NCBI RefSeq assembly: GCF_000698575.1
Contig: NZ_JFHD01000009.1
Span: 62,001 to 126,000 of the forward strand
DNA: 64,000 bases
Source: Caballeronia zhejiangensis
Lineage (GTDB): Bacteria > Pseudomonadota > Gammaproteobacteria > Burkholderiales > Burkholderiaceae
Direction: 5' to 3'
Position numbers and translations under genes: made by a program. Numbering within the stretch: position 1 is the first letter of the stretch; each line of letters starts with the position of its first letter. Shown here one piece after another: positions 52,025 through 60,446 of this stretch. The notes under the pieces were generated by a model. It saw only the letters and a program-made list of their open reading frames with translations. It made no database searches and was not told the origin of the DNA.

Positions 52025-52843
52025 TCAGTCGAACTCGGGCGCATACGGCACCCGTTCGCGATTGACGATGCGGTAATTGGTGTCGTTCAGCGCGTCGATT
52101 CGATGCATGTCGATGCTCGACAGCGTGAAGTCCATCACGTCGAAGTTGGCCTCGATGTTCCTGCGCTGCGTCGACATCGTGTTGATCGGGACGCCTTTCT
52201 GGAGAATCCAGCGCAGCGCCACCTGCGCACCCGACTTGCCGTAGCGCGCACCGATTTCCTCGAAAAGCGGATAGTTGAAGATTTCGCCGCGCGCGACCGA
52301 GCAGTACGACGAAAGCGGAATGCCGGTCTCGATGGCGGTATCCATCAGCACACGCTGGTTCAAGAGCGGATGGAACTCGACCTGATTGGTGACGAGCGGC
52401 AGCGCGGTCGCGGCTTTCGCGGCGCGCATCATCGCGGCGTTGAAGTTGCTGACGCCGATATGACGCGTCAGGCCCGCGCGCGCCGCTTCTTCGAGGCGCC
52501 GCACGGAAGGCGCGACGTTGCCGTCCGCGGGCGGCCAGTGCAGCAGCAGGACGTCGGCCTGCTCGATCTTCAGCTTCTCGAGGCTTTCGCGCAGCGACGG
52601 CATGAAACGTTCGTCGGAATCGTTGGCGGGCGCGATCTTGGTCGTGATGCACAACTCGTCGCGCGGGATGCCGATCGCCCGCAGCGACGAGCCGACGCCG
52701 AGTTCGTTGTCGTAGAGCTGCGCGGTATCGATCGCGCGATAGCCGGTTTCGATCGCGTCCGTCAGCGCGTCGCGCAGTTGCTGTCCGTTGAGCGGCCAGG
52801 TGCCGAAAGATCGTTGATGCGTGCGTTGGAAAAGTATGTTCAT
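52025..52843 (-). CDS. Aldo/keto reductase
   Basis: The 272-residue (beta/alpha)8 barrel has the catalytic tetrad Asp39 and Tyr44 (RAIDTAQLYDNE), Lys69 (CITTKIAP) and His102 (LLLHWPP), with the NADPH-contact region GVSNFN and QVEFHPLL. It reduces an aldehyde or ketone of a sugar or alicyclic compound, or works in reverse as a dehydrogenase. No signal peptide. It is the sixth gene of the TRAP-linked operon. Confidence 0.9.
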   Translation of the reverse strand: MNILFQRTHQRSFGTWPLNGQQLRDALTDAIETGYRAIDTAQLYDNELGVGSSLRAIGIPRDELCITTKIAPANDSDERFMPSLRESLEKLKIEQADVLLLHWPPADGNVAPSVRRLEEAARAGLTRHIGVSNFNAAMMRAAKAATALPLVTNQVEFHPLLNQRVLMDTAIETGIPLSSYCSVARGEIFNYPLFEEIGARYGKSGAQVALRWILQKGVPINTMSTQRRNIEANFDVMDFTLSSIDMHRIDALNDTNYRIVNRERVPYAPEFD

Positions 52844-52855
52844 GGTGTCGTGACA

Positions 52856-53614
52856 TCAGAAGACGGCGGCCGTCTTCGCGAAAAAGGCGCGGATGCCGAG
52901 CTCCGCGTCGGGACTGGAGCGGACCGCGAGCGCGGCCGATGTATAGGCTGCGTGCGGATCGTCGTGGTCATCGACGATCAGCGCCTTGGCGAGCGCGGCG
53001 GCGCGCGGCGATACGCGGCACAGGCGCGCGGTCCATTCCTGCAACTGCGCTTCGACTTCCTGCGGCGCGCAGAACGCATTGACGATGCCCCACTGCAGCG
53101 CGGTCGATGCATCGATCTCCTGCGACAGCAGCACCGCTTCGAGCGCGCGCCCGCGGCCCGCGATGCGCTGCAAGCGGTCGCCGCCCTCCCAGCCGGGAAT
53201 GGCGCCGATGGAAACTTCCGGAAAGCGCAGGCGCGCGCCGGTGCCAGCGAGCCGCAGATCGCAGCACAGCGCGAGTTCCAGGCCGCCGCCGAAGCACAGT
53301 CCTTCGATGACGGCCACGGTCGGGCAGCGCAGCCGTTCGAAGCGCCGGAACACCGCGTTGCCTTCGCCGACCCATTGCGTCGCGAATGTCTCCGGACTCA
53401 GCGCCGACCATTCGCGGATGTCGGCGCCGGACGAAAACACGCCGCCCGGCGTGCCGCGCAGCACGACGGCGCGAATGCCGTCGTCCCGGTTGATTTGCGC
53501 GATCTGCTCGTCGAGCGCGGCCAGCATCGCGAAGTCGAGCGCGTTGGCCTTGCCCGGATTGCTGAGTTCCAGCACGAGCACGGCATCTTCGCGACGCGAG
53601 AGAATGTGTCCCAT
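52856..53614 (-). CDS. Enoyl-CoA hydratase/isomerase (crotonase) family
   Basis: The 252-residue protein has FSSGADIREWSALSPETF, IEGLCFGGGLELALCCDLRLAG and FPEVSIGAIPGWEGGDRLQRIAG. The Glu144-equivalent is present, the Glu164-equivalent is not. It is a paralogue of the crotonase at 46471. The ATG at 53614 has GAGGAA seven bases upstream; a GTG nine codons earlier would overlap the SDR stop by four bases. Likely reactions are hydration, isomerisation or, as in BadI and MenB, carbon-carbon chemistry of a ring; I cannot decide. Confidence 0.86.
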   Translation of the reverse strand: MGHILSRREDAVLVLELSNPGKANALDFAMLAALDEQIAQINRDDGIRAVVLRGTPGGVFSSGADIREWSALSPETFATQWVGEGNAVFRRFERLRCPTVAVIEGLCFGGGLELALCCDLRLAGTGARLRFPEVSIGAIPGWEGGDRLQRIAGRGRALEAVLLSQEIDASTALQWGIVNAFCAPQEVEAQLQEWTARLCRVSPRAAALAKALIVDDHDDPHAAYTSAALAVRSSPDAELGIRAFFAKTAAVF

Positions 53615-53637
53615 CGATGGTTCCTCGGTCGTCGTGG

Positions 53638-54432
53638 TCACAGGCGCGGAACGGAGAGCGCGCCGTCGACGTTGAGCACGCTGCCCGTCGCGAACGCCAT
53701 CTGTCCGCAGACGAGCGCCGCGACGGCCGACGCGACGTCCTGCGGCGCGCCCCAGCGCTTCATCGGGACGATGCCGCCGGCGATGCGTTCGTCGTAGCGC
53801 GCGGCGACGCCTTCCGTCATCGGCGTGCGGATGATGCCGGGGCGCACTTCGAATACGCCGATTGCGAGCGGCGCGAGGCGCAGCGCGAACAGCTTGGTGA
53901 GCATGCCCAGCCCGGCCTTCGACATGCAGTATTCGCCGCGCTCCGTCGACGCGAGTTCGGCGCTGACCGACGACACCGAGACGATGCTGCGCGAATCTTC
54001 GCTGCCGATCGCGGCCATGTGGCGCGCCACGGCCTGCGTGAGAAAGAACGTGCCGCGCATGTTGATATCGACGACGCGGTCATAGGACTGCTCGTCTACC
54101 TCCAGCAGATCGCCGCGCTGCCCGGCCGAGACGCCCGCGTTGTTGACGAGACAGGTGATCGGCCCGCAGTCCGAAACGATGCGCTCGACGAGCGCGCGAT
54201 GGGCGGCGCTATCGGCGAGATCGTGCCGGTAAAAGCGTGCGCGCGCGCCGTGCGCTTCGACGGCGGCCATCGTTTCGTTCGCGTTGTCGTCATCGATGTC
54301 GATCAGCGCGAGATCGAACCCGCGCGTCGCCAGCTCGATCGCGATGCTCGCGCCGATGCCGCGGCGCGCGCCGGTGACGAGCGCGAGCGGCGGGGCGCGG
54401 CGCGGCGTCAGTACAGGAGATGAGGTAGCCAT
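53638..54432 (-). CDS. Short-chain dehydrogenase/reductase (SDR)
   Basis: The 264-residue protein has the classic SDR features: LVTGARRGIGASIAIEL (cofactor), LVNNAGVSAGQ, and Ser155 with Tyr168-x3-Lys172 (RGEYCMSKAGLGMLTK). The Asp after beta-2 (ALIDIDDD) suggests NAD+. It probably oxidises a 3-hydroxyacyl-CoA or a ring hydroxyl. It overlaps the DctM gene by 25 bases. Confidence 0.9.
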   Translation of the reverse strand: MATSSPVLTPRRAPPLALVTGARRGIGASIAIELATRGFDLALIDIDDDNANETMAAVEAHGARARFYRHDLADSAAHRALVERIVSDCGPITCLVNNAGVSAGQRGDLLEVDEQSYDRVVDINMRGTFFLTQAVARHMAAIGSEDSRSIVSVSSVSAELASTERGEYCMSKAGLGMLTKLFALRLAPLAIGVFEVRPGIIRTPMTEGVAARYDERIAGGIVPMKRWGAPQDVASAVAALVCGQMAFATGSVLNVDGALSVPRL

Positions 54433-55673
54433 TCGGAGAACGCCGGCACGAAAGCCAGCAGCAGGATGGTCACGAACATGATGGCCATGAATGGCAGCAT
54501 GGGCCGCACAAGATTCACCATTCGGATGTTGGCGACGCCGGTGACGATGAAGCAGGCCGTGCCGATCGGCGGCGTCACGAGCGAGATGCCGACGATGGCG
54601 ATGGCGAGAATCGCGAAATGGATGTCGCTGAAGCCGGCGTCCTGCGCGATCGGCAGGAATAGCGGAATCAGCAGGATGAGCGCGGGAATGCCGTCGAGCA
54701 ACGCGCCCAGCAGCCAGAACACGACCACGATGAACACCGTGAAGACGAACTTGTTGCCGGTCAGTTGCGTAGCGAATTCGGCGACCTGCTCGCCGACCGA
54801 GTTGTACGCCAGCATGTATCCGAGAATCTGCGCGACGCCGACGAGCGACAGCACGATTGCGCTGGTGCGGCCCGCCTTGATCAGAATGCCGAGCCATGCG
54901 CGGTTCGGAATGGATCGCTGCACGAGCGTGATGATCGTCACGTAGGCCACCGCCGCCGCAGCGGACTCGGTCGCCGTGAAGAAGCCCATGAAGATCCCGC
55001 CCAGGATGATGATCGGCGCACCGAGCGCGGGGATCGCGAGCATGAACGCGCGGCCGAGCTCGCGCACGCTGAAGTGGACCGGCGCGACCGGCGGCTCGGA
55101 GCGCGCGCGATACATGATGATGAGCATCTTCGTGATGCCGACCAGCAGGGCAGGCAGCGTCGCCGCGAGAAAGAGCTTCGTGACCGACATGTTCGCGACC
55201 GTCGCCAGCACGATGATCGTGATCGACGGCGGAATCAGAATGCCCGTGCCGGCCGCCGCCGCGATAATCGCGGACGACCATTCCTTGCGATAGCCGGCTT
55301 TTTCCATCGACGGCAGCATCGCCGAACTAATCGCGGCGGCATCCGCGTTGACGGAGCCGCTCAAGCCGGAGAAGACCATCGTCGAGGCGACGGCGGAAAC
55401 GCCGAGCCCGCCGGGCACGCGGCCCACCAGCAGATTCATGAAGTTGACGAGGCGCCCGGCCGAGCCCGAGTGAAAGAGAATTTCTCCGGCGAGGATGAAC
55501 AGCGGCACGGCGAGCAGCGTGAACGAATCGACGCCGTGATACATCGCCTGCGCGATGTTGGTCAGCGGCAGGCCTTGCATCAGGCCGTCGATGGTGCCGA
55601 CCGCGCCCAGCGAAGCGATGATCGGCGCGCCGGCGACGACGAATAGCGCGAGCAGTCCGACGGTCAGAATCAT
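54408..55673 (-). CDS. dctM: TRAP transporter large permease (DctM family)
   Basis: The 421-residue protein has about 12 hydrophobic segments and the family features GLSGSVNADAAAISSAMLPSMEKAGY and GILIPPSITIIVLATVANMSV. It is the sodium-coupled permease of a tripartite ATP-independent periplasmic transporter for carboxylates such as C4-dicarboxylates, sugar acids or cyclic acids. It overlaps dctQ by four bases. Confidence 0.93.
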   Translation of the reverse strand: MILTVGLLALFVVAGAPIIASLGAVGTIDGLMQGLPLTNIAQAMYHGVDSFTLLAVPLFILAGEILFHSGSAGRLVNFMNLLVGRVPGGLGVSAVASTMVFSGLSGSVNADAAAISSAMLPSMEKAGYRKEWSSAIIAAAAGTGILIPPSITIIVLATVANMSVTKLFLAATLPALLVGITKMLIIMYRARSEPPVAPVHFSVRELGRAFMLAIPALGAPIIILGGIFMGFFTATESAAAAVAYVTIITLVQRSIPNRAWLGILIKAGRTSAIVLSLVGVAQILGYMLAYNSVGEQVAEFATQLTGNKFVFTVFIVVVFWLLGALLDGIPALILLIPLFLPIAQDAGFSDIHFAILAIAIVGISLVTPPIGTACFIVTGVANIRMVNLVRPMLPFMAIMFVTILLLAFVPAFSEWLPHLLY

Positions 55674-56227
55674 TGCGTCCTCGTCTCGGTATGGCCGTGG
55701 CCGTGTTGCGCGCTTTCGAGGTTAGCGTGGGCGGCCAGGTCCCATGCGTGCGCCGCGAGATGCAGCAGACCCAGCGCGCTGCCGGCGGGAATCGCGGCGA
55801 ACGATATCCATTGCGGGATGCCGCTCGGCGTCATCTGGTTGAGCCCGAGCTGCATGAACTGCCAGCCGCCCCAAGTGAGCGCCACGAGCAGGAAGCCCAT
55901 CAACAGCATCTGCGCGAATGACGCCAGCGCGAGCCATCGGCCGCTCAGCTTGTCTTCGAAGAGTTCGAAAGCGACGTGCACCTTGTCGCGCACCCCGACC
56001 GCGATGCCGATGAAGGTCATCCAGATCATCAACGTGACGCTGACCTCGATGTTCCACGAGAGCGAGACGTGGAAGACGAAGCGGGACAGGATGCCCGCAA
56101 GAACGACGCAGAAGATCGCGAAAACCAGGACCGCTATCAGCAGGTCTTCGACGCTCGCGAGCACGCGCAACGCCGCAACCTTGTTGATGCTGTCCCGTGG
56201 CTCGCGCGAACGCGGATCGGGTTTCAT
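55670..56227 (-). CDS. dctQ: TRAP transporter small permease (DctQ family)
   Basis: The 185-residue protein has four hydrophobic segments and the DctQ motif SLSWNIEVSVTLMIWMTFIGIAVGVRDKVHVAFELFE. It pairs with DctM. It follows the binding-protein gene by 18 bases and overlaps dctM by four, in the usual P-Q-M order. Confidence 0.92.
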   Translation of the reverse strand: MKPDPRSREPRDSINKVAALRVLASVEDLLIAVLVFAIFCVVLAGILSRFVFHVSLSWNIEVSVTLMIWMTFIGIAVGVRDKVHVAFELFEDKLSGRWLALASFAQMLLMGFLLVALTWGGWQFMQLGLNQMTPSGIPQWISFAAIPAGSALGLLHLAAHAWDLAAHANLESAQHGHGHTETRTQ

Positions 56228-56245
56228 GTCGGGAACCTCCGGCGG

Positions 56246-57232
56246 TTATCCGAGGGCGGGCAGGTAGGTGCCCAGTTCGGCGAAGTTGGCGCGGTACTTC
56301 GTATAGATCGGCTTGACCGCTGCCTGGAACGCGGGAAGATTCGCGTCGTTGAACGCCACGCCGGCCTTCTTCGCTTCGGCCAGATACTTCGCATCGGAAG
56401 CCAGCCACAGATCGCGTTCGTGCTGCTGAGCCTGCGCGGCGGCTTCCTTCACGGCGTCCTGTTTCTTGGGGTCGAGCGAGTCGAACCACTTCTTGCTGGC
56501 GAGCATCGGATCGATCGAGAAGAAGTGATTCGTGTACGAGTAGTGCTTCGCCACCTCGCTGTGATGCTGCTGAACGAAGAACGTCACCGAGTTCTCCGCA
56601 CCATCGACGACGCCCTGCTGCAACGCGGAATAGATTTGCGTCGTGTCGAGCGGCGTCGCCTGTGCGCCGAGCTGGTTGAACGTCGCGATCATGATCTGAT
56701 TGCCTTGCGTACGGATCTTCAGGCCCTTCAGATCGCCGGGTTCGTTGATCGGACGCGTGCGGTTGTAGACGCTGCGCAAGCCCGAGTCGAACCAGCCCAG
56801 CAGCACGAAGCCGAGATTGTCGAGGATGCCCGCATAGGCCTTGCCGAGCGCACCGTCCTGAGCCGCGAAGAGCGACTTCCGGTCGGGAAACGCGAAGGGC
56901 ATCGCGAAGAGTCCGAGACGCTTGTCGTAGCCTTCTAGATCCGCCACGTTGGTCACCGTGACTTCGAGCGTGCCGTTGCGCAGTTGCTCGTTCATGCGCG
57001 TGTGGGAGCCGAGCACGCCGTCCGGAAATACGCGCGCGTCGAAGCCGGTCGTTTCCTTCAGACGCTTGGCCATCAGATTCTCGGTGATGACCTCGGGATT
57101 GTGGCGGTCGACGACATCGCCGATGCGGATCGTCGGGGTGTCGGCGCTCGCCAGGCGCGGCAGGCAACCCGCGGCCGCCGACGCAGCCGTGAGCATCAAA
57201 ATCTTGCGGCGAGAAAGCAGATAGTCATGCAT
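56246..57232 (-). CDS. dctP: TRAP transporter substrate-binding protein (DctP family)
   Basis: The 328-residue periplasmic protein starts with a twin-arginine-like signal (LSRRKILMLTAASAAAGCLPRLASA, read here in two parts of the N-terminal 30 residues). The motif DLKGLKIRTQGN carries the conserved Arg that binds the substrate carboxylate; other landmarks are NPEVITENLMAKRLKE and GVVDGAENSVTFF. It is the first gene of the 11-gene operon and has the operator palindrome 90 bases upstream. The ligand is an acid, not a neutral sugar, by this Arg. Confidence 0.92.
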   Translation of the reverse strand: MHDYLLSRRKILMLTAASAAAGCLPRLASADTPTIRIGDVVDRHNPEVITENLMAKRLKETTGFDARVFPDGVLGSHTRMNEQLRNGTLEVTVTNVADLEGYDKRLGLFAMPFAFPDRKSLFAAQDGALGKAYAGILDNLGFVLLGWFDSGLRSVYNRTRPINEPGDLKGLKIRTQGNQIMIATFNQLGAQATPLDTTQIYSALQQGVVDGAENSVTFFVQQHHSEVAKHYSYTNHFFSIDPMLASKKWFDSLDPKKQDAVKEAAAQAQQHERDLWLASDAKYLAEAKKAGVAFNDANLPAFQAAVKPIYTKYRANFAELGTYLPALG

Positions 57233-57321
57233 GTCTCGGACTCCTATGGGTCTGATGTCCATATTGCATTGCGACGAAAAAGGCGCGAAGAGACGCTGCC
57301 GATGCGACTGCGAAAATCTGT

Positions 57322-57333
57322 TAGATCGATCTA
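57322..57333. promoter_or_regulatory. Operator palindrome TAGATCGATCTA, copy 2
   Basis: Identical to copies at 45413 and 60400. It lies 90 bases upstream of dctP on the minus strand. A weak promoter can be drawn around it (TTTTAC, then TAACAG), so repression of the whole operon is likely. It is within the 185-base gap that separates the operon from the LacI gene. Confidence 0.75.
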
Positions 57334-57417
57334 CTACAGGGTAAAAGCTGCGCGGATACGGTGCAAGGAGATTTTTATAAGGGAAACCCGAACGGAGCAC
57401 GTCCGGGTATGAAGCGC

Positions 57418-58518
57418 TTATTTGCGCGCGCCGCAGGTTCCGCGGATGACGAGAACCGGCTCCGAGACGATGCGCGTGGGCGTCCGCGAAGGCTCCGTCA
57501 TGCGCTTGAGCAGCAGATCGGCGGCGGCGCGGCCGATGTCGTCCTGCAAGACCTGGACCGTGGTCAGCGGCGGCTCCCAGAGTTCGGCTTCCGGCACGTC
57601 GTCGAAGCCTACGACGCCGAAGTCTGCGCCAGGCTCGATGCCGTGGGCGCGCAGTCCGAGCATCACGCCGAACGCGACGATATCGTTGCCGCATACGACG
57701 GCCGTCGGCGGATTCTTCAGCGCAAGCAGTTCGGTGATGATGCGCTTTCCGTCGTGACGCGTGAGCGGCGACGGCACGAGCAGCCGTTCGTCGAGTTTGA
57801 TCTTCGCGTCGCGCAGCGCGTCGCGATAGCCCTCGGCGCGGTCGCTGCCGGTCGACGCGCGCATCACGCCGCCGATCATCGCGATGCGTTTGTGCCCGAG
57901 CGAAATCAGATGCGAGGTCGCGAGCGCCATGCCGCGACGATTGTCCACGCCGACGTAATCGGCCTTGAGGCCCGGCACGTAACGCGAAGCGAAGACGCAC
58001 GGAATGCCCCACGCGAGCACCTGACGCATCTGCGCGGCCGTCGTCGATTCGGTCGGACAGACGATGAGACCGTCGATATTGTGCTGCCGCACGGTATCGA
58101 GAAAGCGGCCTTGGCGTTCGAGCGATTCGTCGGTGTTGCCGAGCAGCGTGATGAACCCTTGCGTGCTCAGGCTCGCCTCGATGGAGCGGACGAGCATCGT
58201 GAAATACGGATTGGCGAGGTCGTTGACGACGACGCCGACGGTGTTCGTCTGATTGCTGCGCATGCCCGCCGCATGGCGGTTGTAGACGTAGCCTTTGCGC
58301 TTGAACGCTTCCAGCACGCGCTCGCGCGTGGCTTCGGAGATGCGCGGGCTGTTGCGCAGCACGAGCGAGACCGTGGCGCGGGACAGGCCGAGATCGTTTG
58401 CGATATCCAGCAGCGTGACGGGAGAACCTGGTTTGCCTCGGGTCATTGGAACGGTCGATGAGTCGTATGCCCGGAGTGTATCCGAATCGGCCGCGAGATC
58501 CGTCTTCCGGTCAGCCAT
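57418..58518 (-). CDS. LacI-family transcriptional regulator
   Basis: The 366-residue protein has the LacI HTH (VTLLDIANDLGLSRATVSLVLRNSPRISEATRERVLEAFKRKGYVYNRHA) at residues about 34-85, preceded by an unusual 30-residue extension, and a periplasmic-binding-type sensor domain with GVVVNDLANPYF and VCGNDIVAFGVML. It is the last gene of the Gfo-AroE operon and overlaps the AroE-like gene by eight bases. Three identical palindromes in the neighbourhood are its predicted operators, one of them in its own promoter. Confidence 0.9.
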   Translation of the reverse strand: MADRKTDLAADSDTLRAYDSSTVPMTRGKPGSPVTLLDIANDLGLSRATVSLVLRNSPRISEATRERVLEAFKRKGYVYNRHAAGMRSNQTNTVGVVVNDLANPYFTMLVRSIEASLSTQGFITLLGNTDESLERQGRFLDTVRQHNIDGLIVCPTESTTAAQMRQVLAWGIPCVFASRYVPGLKADYVGVDNRRGMALATSHLISLGHKRIAMIGGVMRASTGSDRAEGYRDALRDAKIKLDERLLVPSPLTRHDGKRIITELLALKNPPTAVVCGNDIVAFGVMLGLRAHGIEPGADFGVVGFDDVPEAELWEPPLTTVQVLQDDIGRAAADLLLKRMTEPSRTPTRIVSEPVLVIRGTCGARK

Positions 58519-59326
58519 GCGCGATGCCGAAGAACTCGGCGACGATCTCCGCCTGATTCTCCAGCAGATGACGCCCGAGATGGATGCGGTGGCCGCGTTC
58601 CTCGGCCTGACAGAGCAGTTGTGTGCGTTCAGGCTTCATGATGATGTCCGCCACCAGCACGCGGCGGTCGAGCCGGGCGATGTCGAACGGCAACGGATCT
58701 CCGGCCGCCATGCCGCACGGCGTCGCGTTGACGACCATATCGACATCCGCGGGACTGGCGCTTCCGGCCGAGACGTTCGCATCGGGATAGGCGTGCGCAA
58801 GCTCCGCGATCAGCGCGTCCTGCTTCGCGCGATCCACATCGATCAATTGCAGCGCTTTCACGCCCGCGCGGGACAGCGCATGCGCGAGCGCTTTTCCGGC
58901 TCCGCCCGCACCCGCCTGAAACACCGACATGCCGCGCGGCTCGTGGCCCTGTTTTCGCAGTCCGCGCGTGAAGCCTTCGCCGTCGTACATCTCGCCGACC
59001 CATTCGCCCGATTCGACGCGGCGCATGCAATTGATCGCGCCCACTTTCCGCGCAATCGGCAGGAGCCGGTCGACGAGGCCGGTCATCGATATCTTGTGCG
59101 GCACCGTGACGACGATGCCATCGAGATTGCCGATCGTCTTCAGTCCGGCGATGGCGGTCGCGAGCGACGCGGCGGGAATCTGCATCGGCACGAGCACCGC
59201 GTTCACGCCCATGCGCTGGAATATCTCGTTGAAGACGAGCGGCGAGCGCGCTTGCGCAATCGGATCGCCGACGATGGCGAAGAGGCGCGTGTCTCCGGAA
59301 ACTGCGGCGTTCAGTGCGAAAGTCAT
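58511..59326 (-). CDS. Shikimate-dehydrogenase-like protein (AroE family)
   Basis: The 271-residue protein has the AroE fold: FAIVGDPIAQARSPLVFNEIF, GIVVTVPHKISM with the catalytic Lys78, GAINCM with Asn99 and MYDGEGF with Asp115, and a Rossmann domain AGAGGAGKALAHAL. Of the two Ser that hold shikimate carboxylate in AroE (Ser-x-Ser), the first is Ala26 and the second Ser28. This, and its place in a catabolic operon, suggest a related substrate (quinate, another cyclohexane-type acid or a sugar acid) and not the biosynthetic step. Overlaps the Gfo gene by four bases. Confidence 0.87.
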   Translation of the reverse strand: MTFALNAAVSGDTRLFAIVGDPIAQARSPLVFNEIFQRMGVNAVLVPMQIPAASLATAIAGLKTIGNLDGIVVTVPHKISMTGLVDRLLPIARKVGAINCMRRVESGEWVGEMYDGEGFTRGLRKQGHEPRGMSVFQAGAGGAGKALAHALSRAGVKALQLIDVDRAKQDALIAELAHAYPDANVSAGSASPADVDMVVNATPCGMAAGDPLPFDIARLDRRVLVADIIMKPERTQLLCQAEERGHRIHLGRHLLENQAEIVAEFFGIAHG

Positions 59327-60369
59327 GATGACGAGTCCGGGTTGACGATCATGAGTCGATGCTCATCCGACGAGGCGATCAGCGCGTCGATCAGCAGATG
59401 CGCATTCAAGGCGCTGCGCAATGACGCGACCGGCTCGATTCCGTGCGTGGCGGCGTCGATGAAATTGGCGATCACGGCCTGATGGGCGTGATGAGAGAAG
59501 GCCATCGGGTTCGCGCCTGAACCGAGCGAAGCGGTTTCGCCTTCGTCGAGCGTGGTGCCGTCCATGTACTGCACGACGAGCCTGCCGCCGCCGAGCGTCG
59601 CGCTGCCGTTGCTGCCGCTCAATTCGATGCGTTCGGGAAAGCCGGGAAAGATGGCCGTGCTGGCGTGCAGCGACGCGACGCAGCCGCTTCGGTATCGCAT
59701 GACGCCCGCGACGGTGTCCTCGCATTCCATGCGGTGCGCGCGGCTCGTGATCGCGTAGGCGAACACTTCGTCGGGAAGGCCGACCAGCCACAAGAAAAGA
59801 TCGAGCGTATGGATGGCCTGCGTCATCAGCACGCCGCCGCCGTCGCGCTCGCGCGTGCCGCGTCCGGGTTCGTCGTAATAGGACTGCGGACGCCACCACG
59901 GAACGGCGATGCTCGCGCTGTGGATGTCGCCGAGCGCGCCCGCGTCGAGCAATTGACGGAGCTTGCGCGCTGCGTCGCGCGTGCGATGTTGCAGCACCGC
60001 AGCCGCGACGATGCCGCGTTGCTCGCATAGCGCGACCAGCTCGCGCGCGCGAGACGTGGTGACGTCGATGGGCTTCTCGACCAGCAGATGTTTGCCCGCT
60101 GCCGCGATCATCGCGCCGAGTTCGAGATGCGTGTTCGGCGGCGTCAGCAGCAGCACGCCGTCGACGTTGTCATCGGCGAGCGCCGTGTCGAGATCGAGCG
60201 TGACGCGCGCATGCGGCAATTGTCGGGCGAAAGCGCTTGCGCGTTCCTGCGACCTCGCAACGACATACCGAACGGTCGCGCGGTCCTGCAAGGCCAGCAG
60301 ACTCGCCAGATGCGGCGCGGATGCCATGCCCGCGCCGACGACTGCGAGCTTGAAACCGGTCTCGTTCAT
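59323..60369 (-). CDS. Gfo/Idh/MocA-family oxidoreductase
   Basis: The 348-residue protein has the N-terminal NAD(P) fold (LAVVGAGMASAPHLASLL) and the family hallmark LVEKPID near residue 98, with the catalytic-site Lys in EKP and HTLD in the C-terminal domain. Members oxidise ring or sugar hydroxyls (inositol, glucose, scyllo-inosose, shikimate-type). It is the first gene of the operon ending with the LacI gene, with an operator between -35 and -10 of its promoter. Confidence 0.88.
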   Translation of the reverse strand: MNETGFKLAVVGAGMASAPHLASLLALQDRATVRYVVARSQERASAFARQLPHARVTLDLDTALADDNVDGVLLLTPPNTHLELGAMIAAAGKHLLVEKPIDVTTSRARELVALCEQRGIVAAAVLQHRTRDAARKLRQLLDAGALGDIHSASIAVPWWRPQSYYDEPGRGTRERDGGGVLMTQAIHTLDLFLWLVGLPDEVFAYAITSRAHRMECEDTVAGVMRYRSGCVASLHASTAIFPGFPERIELSGSNGSATLGGGRLVVQYMDGTTLDEGETASLGSGANPMAFSHHAHQAVIANFIDAATHGIEPVASLRSALNAHLLIDALIASSDEHRLMIVNPDSSS

Positions 60370-60390
60370 GTCTATTGTCTCCGTTGAAAG

Positions 60391-60419
60391 ACAATAAGGT
60401 AGATCGATCTAATTGTCCA
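60391..60419 (-). promoter_or_regulatory. Promoter with operator palindrome copy 3 inside the spacer
   Basis: Read on the minus strand: -35 TGGACA (60419-60414), spacer of 17 bases, -10 TATTGT (60396-60391). The palindrome TAGATCGATCTA (60400-60411) fills the spacer, the position used for steric repression by LacI-type proteins. A second inverted repeat ATTGTCT/AGACAAT (60374-60395) overlaps the -10 and start site. Confidence 0.75.
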
Positions 60420-60446
60420 GCCGCCGATGACATCGACGGGAAAGAT

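Noticed and set aside
57318..57339. CTGT...ACAG around operator copy 2 as a LexA box
   Set aside because: The spacing is 14 bases, not 8, and the arms are not symmetric about the palindrome centre.
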